In this document: one piece after another, positions 49,656 through 61,200 of the stretch
Position numbering within the stretch: the stretch's first letter is position 1
Layout: the number at the start of each line of letters is the position of its first letter
Source: Acephala macrosclerotiorum
Taxonomy: Eukaryota > Ascomycota > Leotiomycetes > Helotiales > Mollisiaceae
Direction of reading: 5' to 3'
NCBI GenBank assembly: GCA_014904845.1
Contig: MU119218.1
Span: 306,774 to 370,773, forward strand
Length of the DNA: 64,000 nucleotides
The notes under the pieces: model-generated
What the model was told of the DNA's origin: nothing
What the model saw: only the letters and a program-made list of their open reading frames with translations
The model's database searches: none
Made by a program: the position numbers and the translations under genes

Positions 49656-51519
49656 TCAATCTTCATACTCCAAAGCAACTTGAAGAGCCGTCTTCTTCTG
49701 CTCAAACTCGTCAATCTGCGCATCAAGGTCGCCTATTCTGGTTCTCTTCGCATTGACACTGTTGGTTAGCCCCTGCATTTGCTGCGAGAGCGAAGTAATC
49801 TGGGTCTGTAGAGCCTGTACAGCAGCATCATCCGCATTAATCTCCGCCAGAGTATGTGCCTTGGTGTCCTTGAAAGAAGCGATCTTCTCGTCACAACCTT
49901 GGATCTTGCGTAAAGTCATTGCGTTCCAACTCTTGCCATCAAGAATTTGTGATCTAGAGTGAGACAGTTGGCCAGTGGAGTGTCGAGCCTTCCTGACTGG
50001 AGACTGCTTAGACGGAGGTGGAGCCCCACCAATCGAATTTCGGGAGTTGGCAGGGTGCGTTGACGGGCGAGATGGGTGTCTCGGAAGAACCATCTTGACT
50101 TTTCCTGGCGGTGTGTTGTTGTCGGTGGAAGGAATGGGAGCACTGCGCATAGTGCGAACGGCAGCAGTTCTAGCCTTCTTTGAGGGATGGAGAACGAGGG
50201 GATAGTCATCATCATTGGTATCAAGGTTGATGGAATCACCAGTCCTACCACGCTTCAAGTTTTTGCGGGAACTCTCAAGATCTGGCGAGTTGGAGGACAT
50301 ATCAACATACTCTGCATCACCAGTACCGTTCTCCGATTCGCCACCCTTGGAAAAGCCATAGTGGCCTGCACGAGCATTGGTGAAGAACATCTGCGGACGC
50401 ATTAGCTTGGCTCTTTCTTCATTGATCGGGATATCTTCAGCTTACTCTGATTCTCCTGACTGTTGTCTTTAACTCTTCCGCTAATGCATTGACCGTCTCA
50501 TCGCTTGGGTAGAGAGTCTTATTTGCAGCCTCAATCAACCGTTCCTTATCCTCCACAGGGAATCGTTCTACCTTGTGTGACTTTCCAGTTGCTGTGGTCC
50601 TCGATGTCAGTGCCTTCTTGTCTTGAGAGTTTCTCTTGGTTGAGGCAGCGACGTCGTCAAGCTTGGCCTCAATATCCTTAGATAGCGGAGACAGGAGTGG
50701 TGGTACTACAGGTGCGGAATCTGCATGCTTTGCTTGTCTTACTAGCTTTGACAAGGTCCAGGCACAGCCATCGGGTGTTCTATCAATATTGTACTTCTCC
50801 TTCAATTGCGGAGAGACAATAGCCATTAATTTGCTAATGCTGAGCTTCGGGAGATTCGGGTCGCTAGTCTCTTGCTCACGGCGTGCGTTGACGAGCTCGA
50901 TGAGCTTGTCGCATTCATATGCAGACCAAGCCTTGTTGCGGCCCCGAGCTGCAACCTCTGCGGTAGTACCTTGCCCAGCACGTTGAACCTCAGCTGCAGC
51001 ATGGCCGGATGTCTCCGAGCCGCTCTTAGATGTTGCAACGGGAGTAGGAGAAATCTTATCAGCTTGACCAATGGCAGATGGAGCTGGTGATGCCTCCTCG
51101 GCGTTTTGGTTCGAGATTGCGGCTACCATTACTCTTGGGCCGGAAGGAGCATCAGCGAACTGTGGGTCGAAGCGTGCAACGCCATACCATTGCTGGCGAC
51201 ACTGATTGAGTGTCTTGTGATAGCCGATGTTCTTCAGCCGGTCAGTGATCGCTTGGAGAGTGCCGTTGATTTGACCGGGAGTCATGCGAGCCTTGAAATG
51301 TTGGCAGAGGTCGTTGAAGGCGTTCTTCTCATCGTCGGTCCACTTAGCAGCGTGTCTAGGTGGATTGCCGCCAGAAGCCGCGGACACTGTTGAAGAGGGT
51401 GTTGTAGAGGGTGTTGAAGAGGAACCTGTTGCGCCGAGAGGTGTCTGAACGGTAGCGTCCATTGAGACAGGAGAATGCGCACCACGCGCAGGCTTTCCAA
51501 GCTTGTCGGTGTAAGCCAT
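49656..51519 (-). CDS. Myb/SANT- and homeodomain-like nuclear protein
   Basis: Predicted DNA-binding protein of unknown targets. Two exons (51519-50446, 50390-49656, phase-0 intron) give 602 aa. Residues about 58-120 form a SANT/Myb-like unit (KWTDDEKNAFNDLCQHFKA; NQCRQQWYGVARF). A second similar unit starts near 197 (NKAWSAYECDKLIELVNARR) and ends with CAWTLSKLVRQA. Residues about 318-370 form a third helical unit (DKERLIEAANKTLYPSDETV; ELKTTVRRIRMFFTNARAG). Its last helix resembles the recognition helix of homeodomains (WFxNxRxK pattern with Phe for Trp). The splice falls inside it. The middle and C-terminal parts are disordered and basic, with an ending coiled coil (QTQITSLSQQMQGLTNSVNA). 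The family is not one I can name. Interpretation of the third unit is inference. Confidence 0.8.
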
Positions 51520-51864
51520 TGCCTAGATGATGTAGAAAGCAGGCTTTAGTGACGTACAGTCGTGTATTTCACGGAGGAGTATTGCGCAGTTGAGTACGCG
51601 CAATACGGATATGGGCAAATGGGTGGATGCACTTGACTTAGGTCGAGAAAAGTTGTCAACTTGAAAGAAGAAGCAAACAAAAGAAGTAAGCGGCTACCAA
51701 GGACCAATTGGGTAGTAGGTATGGAAAGCTTAAGACTTATTCGAAGTGCGCAGGATAGAATGAGTTGTAATGTAGTGGATTATTTGTGGGAGGAAGGAAC
51801 GAAGATGGGGTTAAATACAGAGTCGGTCGGTGATAGCAAACAGAATAATGCCACTAACGATAGC

Positions 51865-52172
51865 ACGATGCCCGAAATGGACGGTCGACCAACGAGGCTG
51901 TAGCCTAACACTCGAATTGCAGCTGTATTGGACGTCATTGAAGCTTATAATGACCGAATCGGGTAGTTGAATCGACGAAATAATAGCCTGAGGCTTCAGC
52001 TATCGAGTCATCAAAGCACATCAAAGCACACGATGCCCGAAATGGACGGTCGACACAATGAGGCTGTAGCCTGATGCTTGAATTTCAGCGCTATTAAGAT
52101 TCACGAGGTCCGAGATGGACGGTCGAGACGCTGAGGATGCCGTGTAATCACGTCTATATTAGATCCTATGGA
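51865..52172 (+). repeat. Three diverged direct repeats around a conserved core
   Basis: Copies at about 51865-51930, 52029-52096 and 52103-52172 share the core GAAATGGACGGTCGA and a following GAGGCTGtAGCCT. Copies 1 and 2 agree over most of 60 bp, while copy 3 keeps mainly ATGGACGGTCGA. A small tandem duplication CATCAAAGCA/CATCAAAGCA precedes copy 2. The nature of the unit is unknown. Confidence 0.7.
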
Positions 52173-53770
52173 AATTCAAGACCACGAAGTTTTCTTTATT
52201 GCTGTCTACTTCATGCCCAGATTCTGTTTTCTCTGCCACCTCCGAGCTTAATGTATCGTGAACCACCAGGACTATGAACTATACGGCAGATATGGTTTCA
52301 CCTTACTTGATTTCTACGCATCTTGAAGTTTGAACGGCCGGATTCCATATAATTCTCACTCCAGTGCCATCGCTTACTTCTTCACAACCTTCCTGGAATT
52401 TTACGATGTGTGGCCCATCAGATCAGCTAACAATTATTGCGCCGTACCAGCTGCTATCAAACAGTCTGCCAAGGGGCACATAGAACACATTCAAACAAAT
52501 ATTGAGCCTTTACCAATGCAATATAAGTAACTCTTACATAGCAGATTCTACCCTTTCGTTGCTTCCCTAATGGGAATCTAGGGTCAATAGCAGGTAGAAC
52601 TCGGAGCCTATCGACATCGATACCCGAACTACGACGGTTCTCAACGTCGTATACACTTGTGGAAATCACAGAAGGATCGAGGCCGCCGAACACATTTTGC
52701 TATCTATCGCTCGCCCAAAGTATGCGCCATTAACACCTACCCAACAAATGTCCCTACAGCATTAAAAAGCCAGAGACAATCCAGTAGCCGAGGATATAGA
52801 TGGGGTCAGATACGATAGTCTACACACGAAAGTCTATACACGATACTTCTAGCTCACGATCGGAAGGCCATAAAAGTGATCCCAATCGATAAGCTGGGTT
52901 TGTGCTTTGGTTTGGAATCCTAGGAGACTACTGCTATCCCAGAAGGGCAGGGAATCTCCGAAGTATGAAATACACCGAAATGCTCACTAGTTAGTTACCA
53001 GGCGCCGAGATTACTGCACGAGCTGGACCCATTTGTTGGTTCCCTCTTTGTTCCCGCTTCCCAGCAGCCGTCCTACCGCTCGAAGGAAGAAAACCAAAAG
53101 AATCTAGACGAGACTCTGAGGATGAGAAGCCCTTCCTGGTATTTCTCAATACACTAATTAGTGTGAGGGAGTCGAATCTACAAAAACCTCAGAGTATTCG
53201 AGTCGAAGGTTGTAACTGAGGTCGCCCACAAAGCAATCTTCAAGGGTGCTGTTGAATTCAACATGGCCCTTACATTCCTCCGTCACTCCTTCCTCAAGAC
53301 TATCGAAGTTACGAAATATTTGAATAAGCAAATTCAACATGCCGTTGGGGGTGAATGTCGCGGAGAATTTCGAAGTCAATATAAAGGTTCGAAGGCGAAA
53401 CAACCTGGGATCCTCCTTTGCATTCCTATCGTCGCCAATTCTTCTCCTGTGAAGATCAACATGGATGATCCACAGATTGTGGATAGCAAATGAGCGAGAG
53501 GACTAAATCAAGCCCTAAGGTGAAATTGCCTGATAATATTGCGAAATTTTGGTATGCCAGGTTCAATGAGATATCTTGCTTCGTTCATTCCAACTTGACA
53601 CTTCATCGCCAATCGCCCTCTCCTTGCTAATGAGCATAATTCGTGTCAATGTTCCAAATTAGGTAGGCATGGCAGTCTTTTCTAGATGGAAAGAAAGTCA
53701 TTTCTTGTTTTTGTGTTGCCAGCGCCCGATCCAGATCTGGACTCGCTTTATTCCAAACCCTAGCTTCGAA

Positions 53771-53822
53771 CCCCCCCCCCCCCCCCCCCCCCCCCNNNNN
53801 NNNNNCCCCCCCCCCCCCCCCC
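53771..53822. other. Assembly gap in a poly-C tract
   Basis: 25 C residues (53771-53795), 10 N (53796-53805) and 17 C residues (53806-53822). The true tract length is unknown, and any apparent open frame across it is artefactual. Confidence 0.97.
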
Positions 53823-54024
53823 GATTTTGATATATCTAATAGCAATTCTGCAAGCGCTGACAGCAAGTAGCTATTGATAGCAGCGAGCCTTAGATGGGAT
53901 GAATGGCTATAAGCTTTAAGTGTTGGGGTATGCAAAATCATCGATTTTTCGAGATAGCCAAAGTCAACGAAGTCACGCCTGCTAGTCTACAAGTCCAGCC
54001 TCCTCCAAGTGTGTGTCCAAAATG

Positions 54025-55071
54025 CTACTTCCTCTTCGCCCGCTTCATATCTTGCAGCTTCCTCTCCATTCTCTTGTCAAAACGATCGACTATGGCCGCA
54101 TTCCTGCGATATTCGTTGAGGAGTACTCTGTCTGCCATCTTCTCTTCAGGGGTCAAGGAATTGACTTTGTTGAACATTTCGGTATCGACCTGTGACTCGG
54201 GCATGTAGTCGTTGAGTGTGGTTCGCCAGTGGCCTGTTGCCTTTTCGCCTCTTGATCTCTTGAGCCCGAGTCGCATGCGGTCCTCGCCGTCGAGTAAGTC
54301 TTCGTCGAAGTTGTCTCGACGTCGCTTTGAGGATGGTGTCTGGTTTGAGGTTAGAATACTCAAGTATGGTTGGGACAGGGGGTGAATGATATATACGTGC
54401 TGGTTTGTGCGTGCCTGCTCAATGAGCTCTGCTCGCCTCATCAAGTTCTTCTTTTCTTCTGGCGTCACAGGGTCGGGGAGTCTTGAAATCGGTTCATTGA
54501 AGGGCTCTATCGAACGTCAGCTTGCTATATTAATCAAAGCGTGAAGTGAATACGAACGCTTGATCTTCTTGACATTTGCCTGTCGAGCTACTGCCTCGAG
54601 ACTGCGTATCTTTTGTATAAGGGCTGCCTTCTCTTTCCTGATTGTTCTCTTCTCGTGGCGACCTGCCGCAGCCTCTTGCGTGACGACATCCTCGAGTTCT
54701 TTTCGAAAGGCATCAAGCTCGGGATTCTTCGAAGTCTTGCACTGAGTCGAAGGTGTATTGGTGCCCCTACTAATAGGGAATCGCCTGAGATGAAGGGTGG
54801 GACTAGTATCTTTGTCTTTGTCTGCTGCATTCGTCTGTGATTTAACTCGACTGCCGTGACTGTTGTTGTCATTATTGTCGCTATTTGTTGTGATGGTATC
54901 TCCGAACAAAGAGCTCGGCCCTGGCTTTTTGAAGGATTTAATCCCTGGCAGGGACAAAGGTTGTTTGTTGAGATCTTGTTTTGGAACGGCAGGAGGCGGG
55001 GGCGGCGCTTCGATTCTTCCTTTTTTGATCTCTTTCCTTAGGAAAGCTTTGAGATTTCGTTTGGGTGGCAT
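54025..55071 (-). CDS. Basic coiled-coil protein, function not recognised
   Basis: Three exons (55071-54558, 54506-54397, 54339-54025; introns of 51 and 57 nt) give 312 aa with all phases consistent. The N-terminus MPPKRNLKAFLRKEIKKGRI is very basic, followed by a Pro-rich linker (APPPPPAVPKQ) and a Ser/Asn-rich segment. The second half has two helical stretches: ELDAFRKELEDVVTQEAAAG and on through RSLEAVARQANVKKIK, and later VTPEEKKNLMRRAELIEQ. The C-terminus contains DFN-like DNFDEDLLDGEDRMRLGLKR and YRRNAAIVDRFDKRMERKL. Composition and charge suggest a nuclear, possibly RNA- or ribosome-related protein, but I cannot place it in a family. Donor GTTCGT of intron 1 is weak; the other signals are normal. 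Confidence 0.75.
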
Positions 55072-58000
55072 CTTTACTGTAGATTATTGAATGGTGAATA
55101 GGAGCTGGTGGTTGAAGGTTGGGAGGGGACTCGAAGGATCGTAAAGAGATTGCTGGTAGGTGTCCGAGGACGAGGGTGCTGATGGAAGATTGATCGTCGA
55201 TGGTTGCGGTCAAGCGGAGTCGAGGTGATCGAAGGTTGGGTTAGGCAAAAGTCTGTGTAGGTTGGAAGGTTGGTTCTCGAGGGCGAAGGGAATATATACG
55301 GGGCTTCATTTCAAAGGTGAACGAGATCCAGATCGAACCATTGAACAGCGAGTAGCTTTCAGAATGGAAACAAATGTGGAAATTTACTAAATCTGGTGGG
55401 TGCACGGGGGCCCTTAAGGGATGGCTTAGTCGCTTAACTCGGTGAGCGCAGATGAGGGATAAGCTGGTTCAAATAGGAGAAGTAGTCTTGACTTCTGATG
55501 AGACGAAGGAGGTTTTTTTTGTTGCGTTGAATGACAGTAGTATTATGAATTGATAAAATTGTAAAGAGATGATGATAGTAGATAAAGGAAGAGATAATAA
55601 GACGCAAGTCGAGTGCATACCATGTCCGTCAGGTTATACAGGTATGCATATCACTTAATTTGGCGGGTGCATATAAGAGCCAAAGTACAATTGAAGGAAC
55701 GAGCTTACGAGCCGGTCAGATAAGTCTAGGTATTAGGGATTTTTTAGGCGATTTTCAGGCCATGCAACCCTATTTTTCAGGCTTCCGAACATTAAAAATA
55801 TCGCATTTACTTGAAAGCCACAAATTAATTCACAGTTATTATATTATAAAATGTGATGATTAAAGATTCTAAAGTTATAGGAAGCTTTCAATTAAAGAAT
55901 TTCGCTCTTTGATTAATAATTGTTAGAAAAATACTCTAATACCTAGACTTATCTGACTAGGCTTGTTAGGTTAAGAGAGTGCAATTTGCAAAAGGAGTCT
56001 TGATTTCTGCAAAAGCGAATTGGAATCTCTGCTCTCAGTTGACGATCTTCCATCGAATTATAAGAGTAATTAAACAATGAGATAGTAATGTTGACTTAGA
56101 ATGAGAACAAATTCAAGGTATAGCCGCCAAATAGAAATATGTACTCAGGTCACTTGAATCCAGTAGATACTTGTGAGAGGCACACATGAAACTAACTGAA
56201 GATACTCAGTATGGCAGGTGCTTGCAAAAATGAACGAGATAATGAAGCTGGCAGTCTCAAAAACTAAGCTAGGATAAGAATGTCTGCTTGATAGGACTAT
56301 AATATCCTTAATCAGAAACAGCCAAGGCAATTACTTACAATGACGGACAGATGCAAAGATTAATACTGACACCATGGCAGCCATATTATCACCTGCAAGG
56401 AAGCTTAAGCTTTTGCTAGAAGATGACAACAAGCACTATAAATGATAGCAAACGCTAGAAGCAGACGAAACGAGGAAGGGGACGCTCCTGAACATATTTC
56501 ACTGTAAACACGGAGATATGGAAAAGTGTAGAATTCGATCCTGGACAGCTTGCAGACCATATCGTCACCACAAAGAGTAAAACTGGGGATAATCTGGTGG
56601 ACACCAATCAATGTAGCCTTTGTTGGGACGAGGGTTTGTGTAGGACGGGCGCAACTCGAAAGGGACCATATTGTCGCTAGCGTGATGGTGCTGCTTTAAC
56701 AAACTTCTTATTCGTATCTAAGTACTGTGTATGTCTTGTAAGCAGCTGCGTATATTCACTTGAGAAGGTGGGGTGAGATGCAGGGTCAGATGCAAGGCAG
56801 GTACTTTGCACAAAGCGAAACTGAATTTCAATATCAAGAAATCTAATAGACTGCTTTCCTTCCTTATTTAATACCCCTAAACTGGATGAAAACTTGAACA
56901 AAAATTATTAACAATAACTTCGTAGATGATAGCAGAGGATTATCAAATGCTAAGCTCTGATGAAAGGACCTTTTATCCTTGTTTCAATATATCCCAATTC
57001 AATCAATGCTTGAAATTGATTTCAACAACTAGGTGTTTGCTCAACAATAACCCTAAACAAGAGGTAAGGAGGAAAGTGGCAAGGGGATGCTCCGTTTGAG
57101 ATTCCTGTCAAGTTCAATTAGATGAGATGTGGAAGATGGTGAGTGGTAGACATCTAATATTTAGATACACGAAATTGGATACCTGAAGTTTATGCAGCAC
57201 AGAAAGAAACACTCAGCAAGAAAGCAAAGAGGATGCTCCTAGCAATGGCTGGATGCAACCAGCCGCGGTTTCTGTCCACATATTTCTCAATTGTCGATCT
57301 AATGCAAACATTTCTAGGAAAAACAATGCGTAAATATGTTTACCAGAACGGCAGACATAGAACATGCAGAACAACTACGCACTCGCCAATGGAGGAGAGG
57401 ATTGCTCAATGTCCCACCTCCCGCACCAACAAAAGGGGTTCGCTTAAACCCCTTCGCATCCAAACTTTTCACGAACAGCCACCGCCACTTGGCGAAGCCG
57501 AAAAAAATCACTTTGCCCATCTGCTAGCGCGGACGACAAATATCTGTATTGGGAACATCTCCCATTCATTCCACCGTAAATAAAGAATATCTACTACAAG
57601 GCGCTATAGTTCAAAAGATCTTTCCTTCCCACCTCGCCCAGCCCGCCCAGCCCCTTGACATAGAGGTTCGGCCAATCCAAAAATGCCGGGTTTGTCCCAT
57701 CCCAAGGCTGACAAGTACTGCTTGATGTGGGCTCGAAGATCTCATTTCATGAACGTAAAACGAATAGAACCCTTCTTGCCTTGTCTTCTCAATCGCTCAA
57801 TCAATCGCTCGGTTGCTCGCGGTCGTCATAACTACATTTTCTCATCCACTGCTCATCCCCTTCTCCCCTTGCTTTCCCACGCATCATCCTCACCCATTGC
57901 ACCCCCTTTCTACCTCCTTGGCCCCGCAAAACTCCAAGCATAACCACAAATCATTCCTCCCCTCCCACCAAAGGAAATGGATATCAATTTGACTGCACTG

Positions 58001-58263
58001 CTCGTATTCAAATACAACCTGCCACGGCAAGGTCCCGAATCCGAGAAGTTGAGTCGAAGAAAATAGGTAAAGAAACACAAAGCTGAATCGTGATTGAACG
58101 CCTGAAAATGTAAGACCGATTCGAAGAAAAGCATCAATCAGTCCGCTGAAATTCATCCAAGCGTAACACCTGCCACAAACATCAAAGGCAAAATATACAA
58201 GTCGAAGTCGAATTTTGGACGCTTGAAGGTTGTTCATAGAGGGGTTGGGTAATCGTAATTGAC
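55072..58263. other. 3.2-kb AT-rich gene-free stretch
   Basis: No protein gene recognised. It contains the inverted-repeat element at 55705-55968 and generally AT-rich sequence between 55.6 and 57.2 kb with no long open frames. The first few hundred bases are the promoter side of the coiled-coil gene. The last few are the 3' UTR of the RhoGAP gene. Confidence 0.5.
55705..55968. mobile_element. MITE-like element with 22-bp perfect inverted repeats
   Basis: The 22-bp sequence at 55715-55736 (start GTCAGATAAGTCTAGG) recurs as an exact reverse complement at 55936-55957. The similarity extends a few bases further out with mismatches and one indel (about 55705-55714 and 55958-55968), and also inward. 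The core is AT-rich with no ORF. Flanking TA dinucleotides at 55706-55707 and 55967-55968 could be a Tc1/mariner-type target duplication. Size and structure fit a non-autonomous element; the family assignment is inference. Confidence 0.65.
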
Positions 58264-61200
58264 TTAATCCTGAGAATGTTGGCCGAAGATTTGTTCGATG
58301 TGTTCGATGACGAATTGAACGGCGTTGTTTTTCGAATGCATATCGGTCATTTCGCGTTCCAGGCTGTGGTCTCGCATGATGGTTGGTGCGAATACGACTG
58401 CGAGGTTCTTGGGAGTCATCTCGTACATAGTTAGCAATGAGCATAGAACACATCTAGTAATACATACCAAGTTCTCACTCTCCCGTTTCGCGACACGTGC
58501 AAGATGGAACATCAAGAAATCAAGGGTATCACGATGGCGCTGAGGTAACGTGGCGAACGTCTGTCTGAGGTGACCGCAACGTTCTCTGTCATCCTCGATT
58601 GCTGAGCAGAGAGTTAGCATCATGAACTCTGTCGTAGAGTGAGGAATAAACTTACAAAGTGATTCTAGAACACGGTCATAGATATCGAAGGTCAAGAGAG
58701 GTGTTGGTAGCTTCCGGAAGTATTGCTTGAGAACACTCGTTACAGCAGTGATATCGATATCAGGGTCCGAGATGTCGAAGTCCTCGCCTTCCCTATCGAA
58801 TCCTTCCTGGATGGATTTGACTTGTCCACTTCCTCCGGTCTTTCTGTAGATACCTTCCATATCCATACCACGAAGCTCGACCTCCTGAATGCATTTCATG
58901 ACGACGATCGGAATCTTTTGCTTCTCGTACTCGCACCTCTCTACCAGATCCGAGCCGAAAAGTGTCGAAGCATGTTCGGGGGCTAAGACATTGCCGTTCG
59001 ACAGTGACTTCGGCATGGTCCTGCTCTTGAACAAACCAAAGCCACCTTGTTTCGATGGGTCGCTAGAAATAGACCTTGGAAGACTGTTGGGTTGAAGACA
59101 TGCAGGTGATTCCATAGGCGCCATTGTCATGTTGTAGGGCAAACCAATACTATCACCGGTCTGACCCTGCCACTGCTGATTGCGTTCCTGTTGAACTGAA
59201 GCAAATGCGCCTTTGAAGCCCTTGGAGACCCCCTTTGCGACGCTCTGGCCGCCCTTCTTCCAGTTGAACTTCTTGGCCTGGCCCTTCCGGATATTAATCA
59301 CATGCGGGGCAGAAAGTACAGTCGCTGGCTCCATACTTGGGTCCTGCTCCATAGCCTGAGGATAGGTGCCAACTGAACCGATAAGGGTCGTCCCTGTGGA
59401 TGGTCGAAGGCTTGCCTCGTCGAGTTGCACCGAAACATTCGATTTATCTTTGTTGTGGTGGGTATAGATACCTAAGCCGTTCATAGGAGGTCTCGGACTG
59501 TCTATGCTGTTCCCACTTTGTGCCTTGAACCGTTCTTGAATTTGATGAGTCAAGTCGTTGTTCATATCAGCAAGCTGGGCATTCTTCGAAGACAGCTGCT
59601 CGAATTCGACCAAAGCTCTGTCTCGATCTGCAATGATCTGGTTCTTCTCCTCCAGCAGGTCATTTCGTTCCTCGTATAGCTGTTCCACCGAGCTAGACAT
59701 AGTTTGCTTCAAGCGTTCAAGCTTTTGCACAAATTCCTTAATCGCAGAGTCTTCCAATTCCGCAATGTTGATCGGTTCTTTCGAGTCCTTTGCCCTCTCA
59801 ACATACCCGGCCAGGACTTCCAATTGTCGAATCATGATTTCTGTCTGAGAATCGAGCACTGAGACCGTCTTTCTCTTCTCAATCAGTTTCTTGTTCAAGT
59901 TCTTTAGATCTTTCTCGCTGTTGAATTGGCGCTCAAGCTCTGCAACCCTTTGTTCCGAATTTCGAAGCTGTCTTCTCAGTAGGGCAGGATCATCACCCGA
60001 AACAGGCGAAGTGACCGATATGGGACTGCTGATTTGTCTCGGAGCAGTTGAATCCTCAGCGATTGGTGTTTTCGGCCATCTTGGTGACGCAGTTGTGCGT
60101 GTTGTCTCGCTAACACTACGTCCATGTCCTGGGTGACGCGGGCTATTGCTTGCTTCACTGTTGTTTCTGCCATGACGAACGGCGTTCGAAACTCGGCGGA
60201 GTATGGATTGGGAGCTTTCGTCGGTTTCCCCTAAAATCCTAGCCATATCCTCATCCATTGTGAAGTCACCTCCAGCGCTCCATCTAGGTAACTTAGGGGA
60301 GTTTGGTGGACCATTAGATGGAGCATTTGAATTCTGAGGTCCATGTGAGCTCGAGGATGGAGGCGCTGGTGGAGCTCTTGGTGCCATATAGGAGTCGCTC
60401 AATTTTTGCTGTGGTGCTGCTGGACGATTCGGGGCGCGACTTGGTGGAACCAATTCGTCAATAGTACTGGACAATTGCAATGCTAGTGGACCAGAGATAG
60501 ACTTCCCATTTACAGTCGGGGTAAGACCGGATGCGTCTGATGACGAGGCTGACGAGGGGGAGGTATCCGCCCCAGAAGACGAGCTCATGGAGCTTATGGT
60601 ATTCTTCATAGCCCCTGTGGCTATCTCTTTCCTAGGTATTGATCGACTTGTGCCACCGGAATCCATCCTTGAAATCAGCATTGGAGAATTGTTGGAATCG
60701 AAGGATGGTCTCGATTCAGGTTCCTCCCTTGACCTCGAGTCTTGCGATGATCTAGGGGTTGTGGCCTTCTCTGTTGTAAGTAACTTACTTGGGGAGTCAA
60801 TCACAGGTTTGCTAACCGAAGCATCTTTTCGTGGCGGTGCAGATAAACCTCCTCCAGATGTTGACCGAGAGCTGTCGCTAATTTCTGATTGTGAATTGCT
60901 CCTCGAAGTACCAGACTTCTTCCCTTTGGGGACTTCACCCAACCGGAATTTATCGCCTGTCGATGGGGCCTTGCCGTTCGCGTTGGACGTCTTCGGAGAG
61001 CTAGCATGCTGTGGACGAACATCGTCACTCCCAATCGCAGGAGAGCCTTTTGCAGATGAGGACTTGCTACCAGCTTGAGCTTTGCGAATACTGTCTTTGA
61101 TCTGTGCTGTCGAGGCTGTCTCCTCTGCAGAAGGTCGATTTTTCTCCTGAAAGGCAATATGGGGCGTTGAAGAGGACGAGCTTGGATCTCTAGACTTCGC

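Larger units (their letters stand above)
51520..54024. other. 2.5-kb gene-free accessory stretch
   Basis: No protein gene recognised. It contains three diverged direct repeats (51865-52172) and the assembly gap (53771-53822). Other open frames (51661-51903, 53158-53493) lack features. Confidence 0.5.

Noticed and set aside
53627..53941. Glycine-rich minus-strand frame across the gap
   Set aside because: The Gly run is a translation of the poly-C/N gap and not real protein.
57435..57452. Hairpin GGGGTT...AACCCC considered as part of a tRNA
   Set aside because: No A box, B box or acceptor stem around it; a six-base stem is expected by chance in 64 kb.
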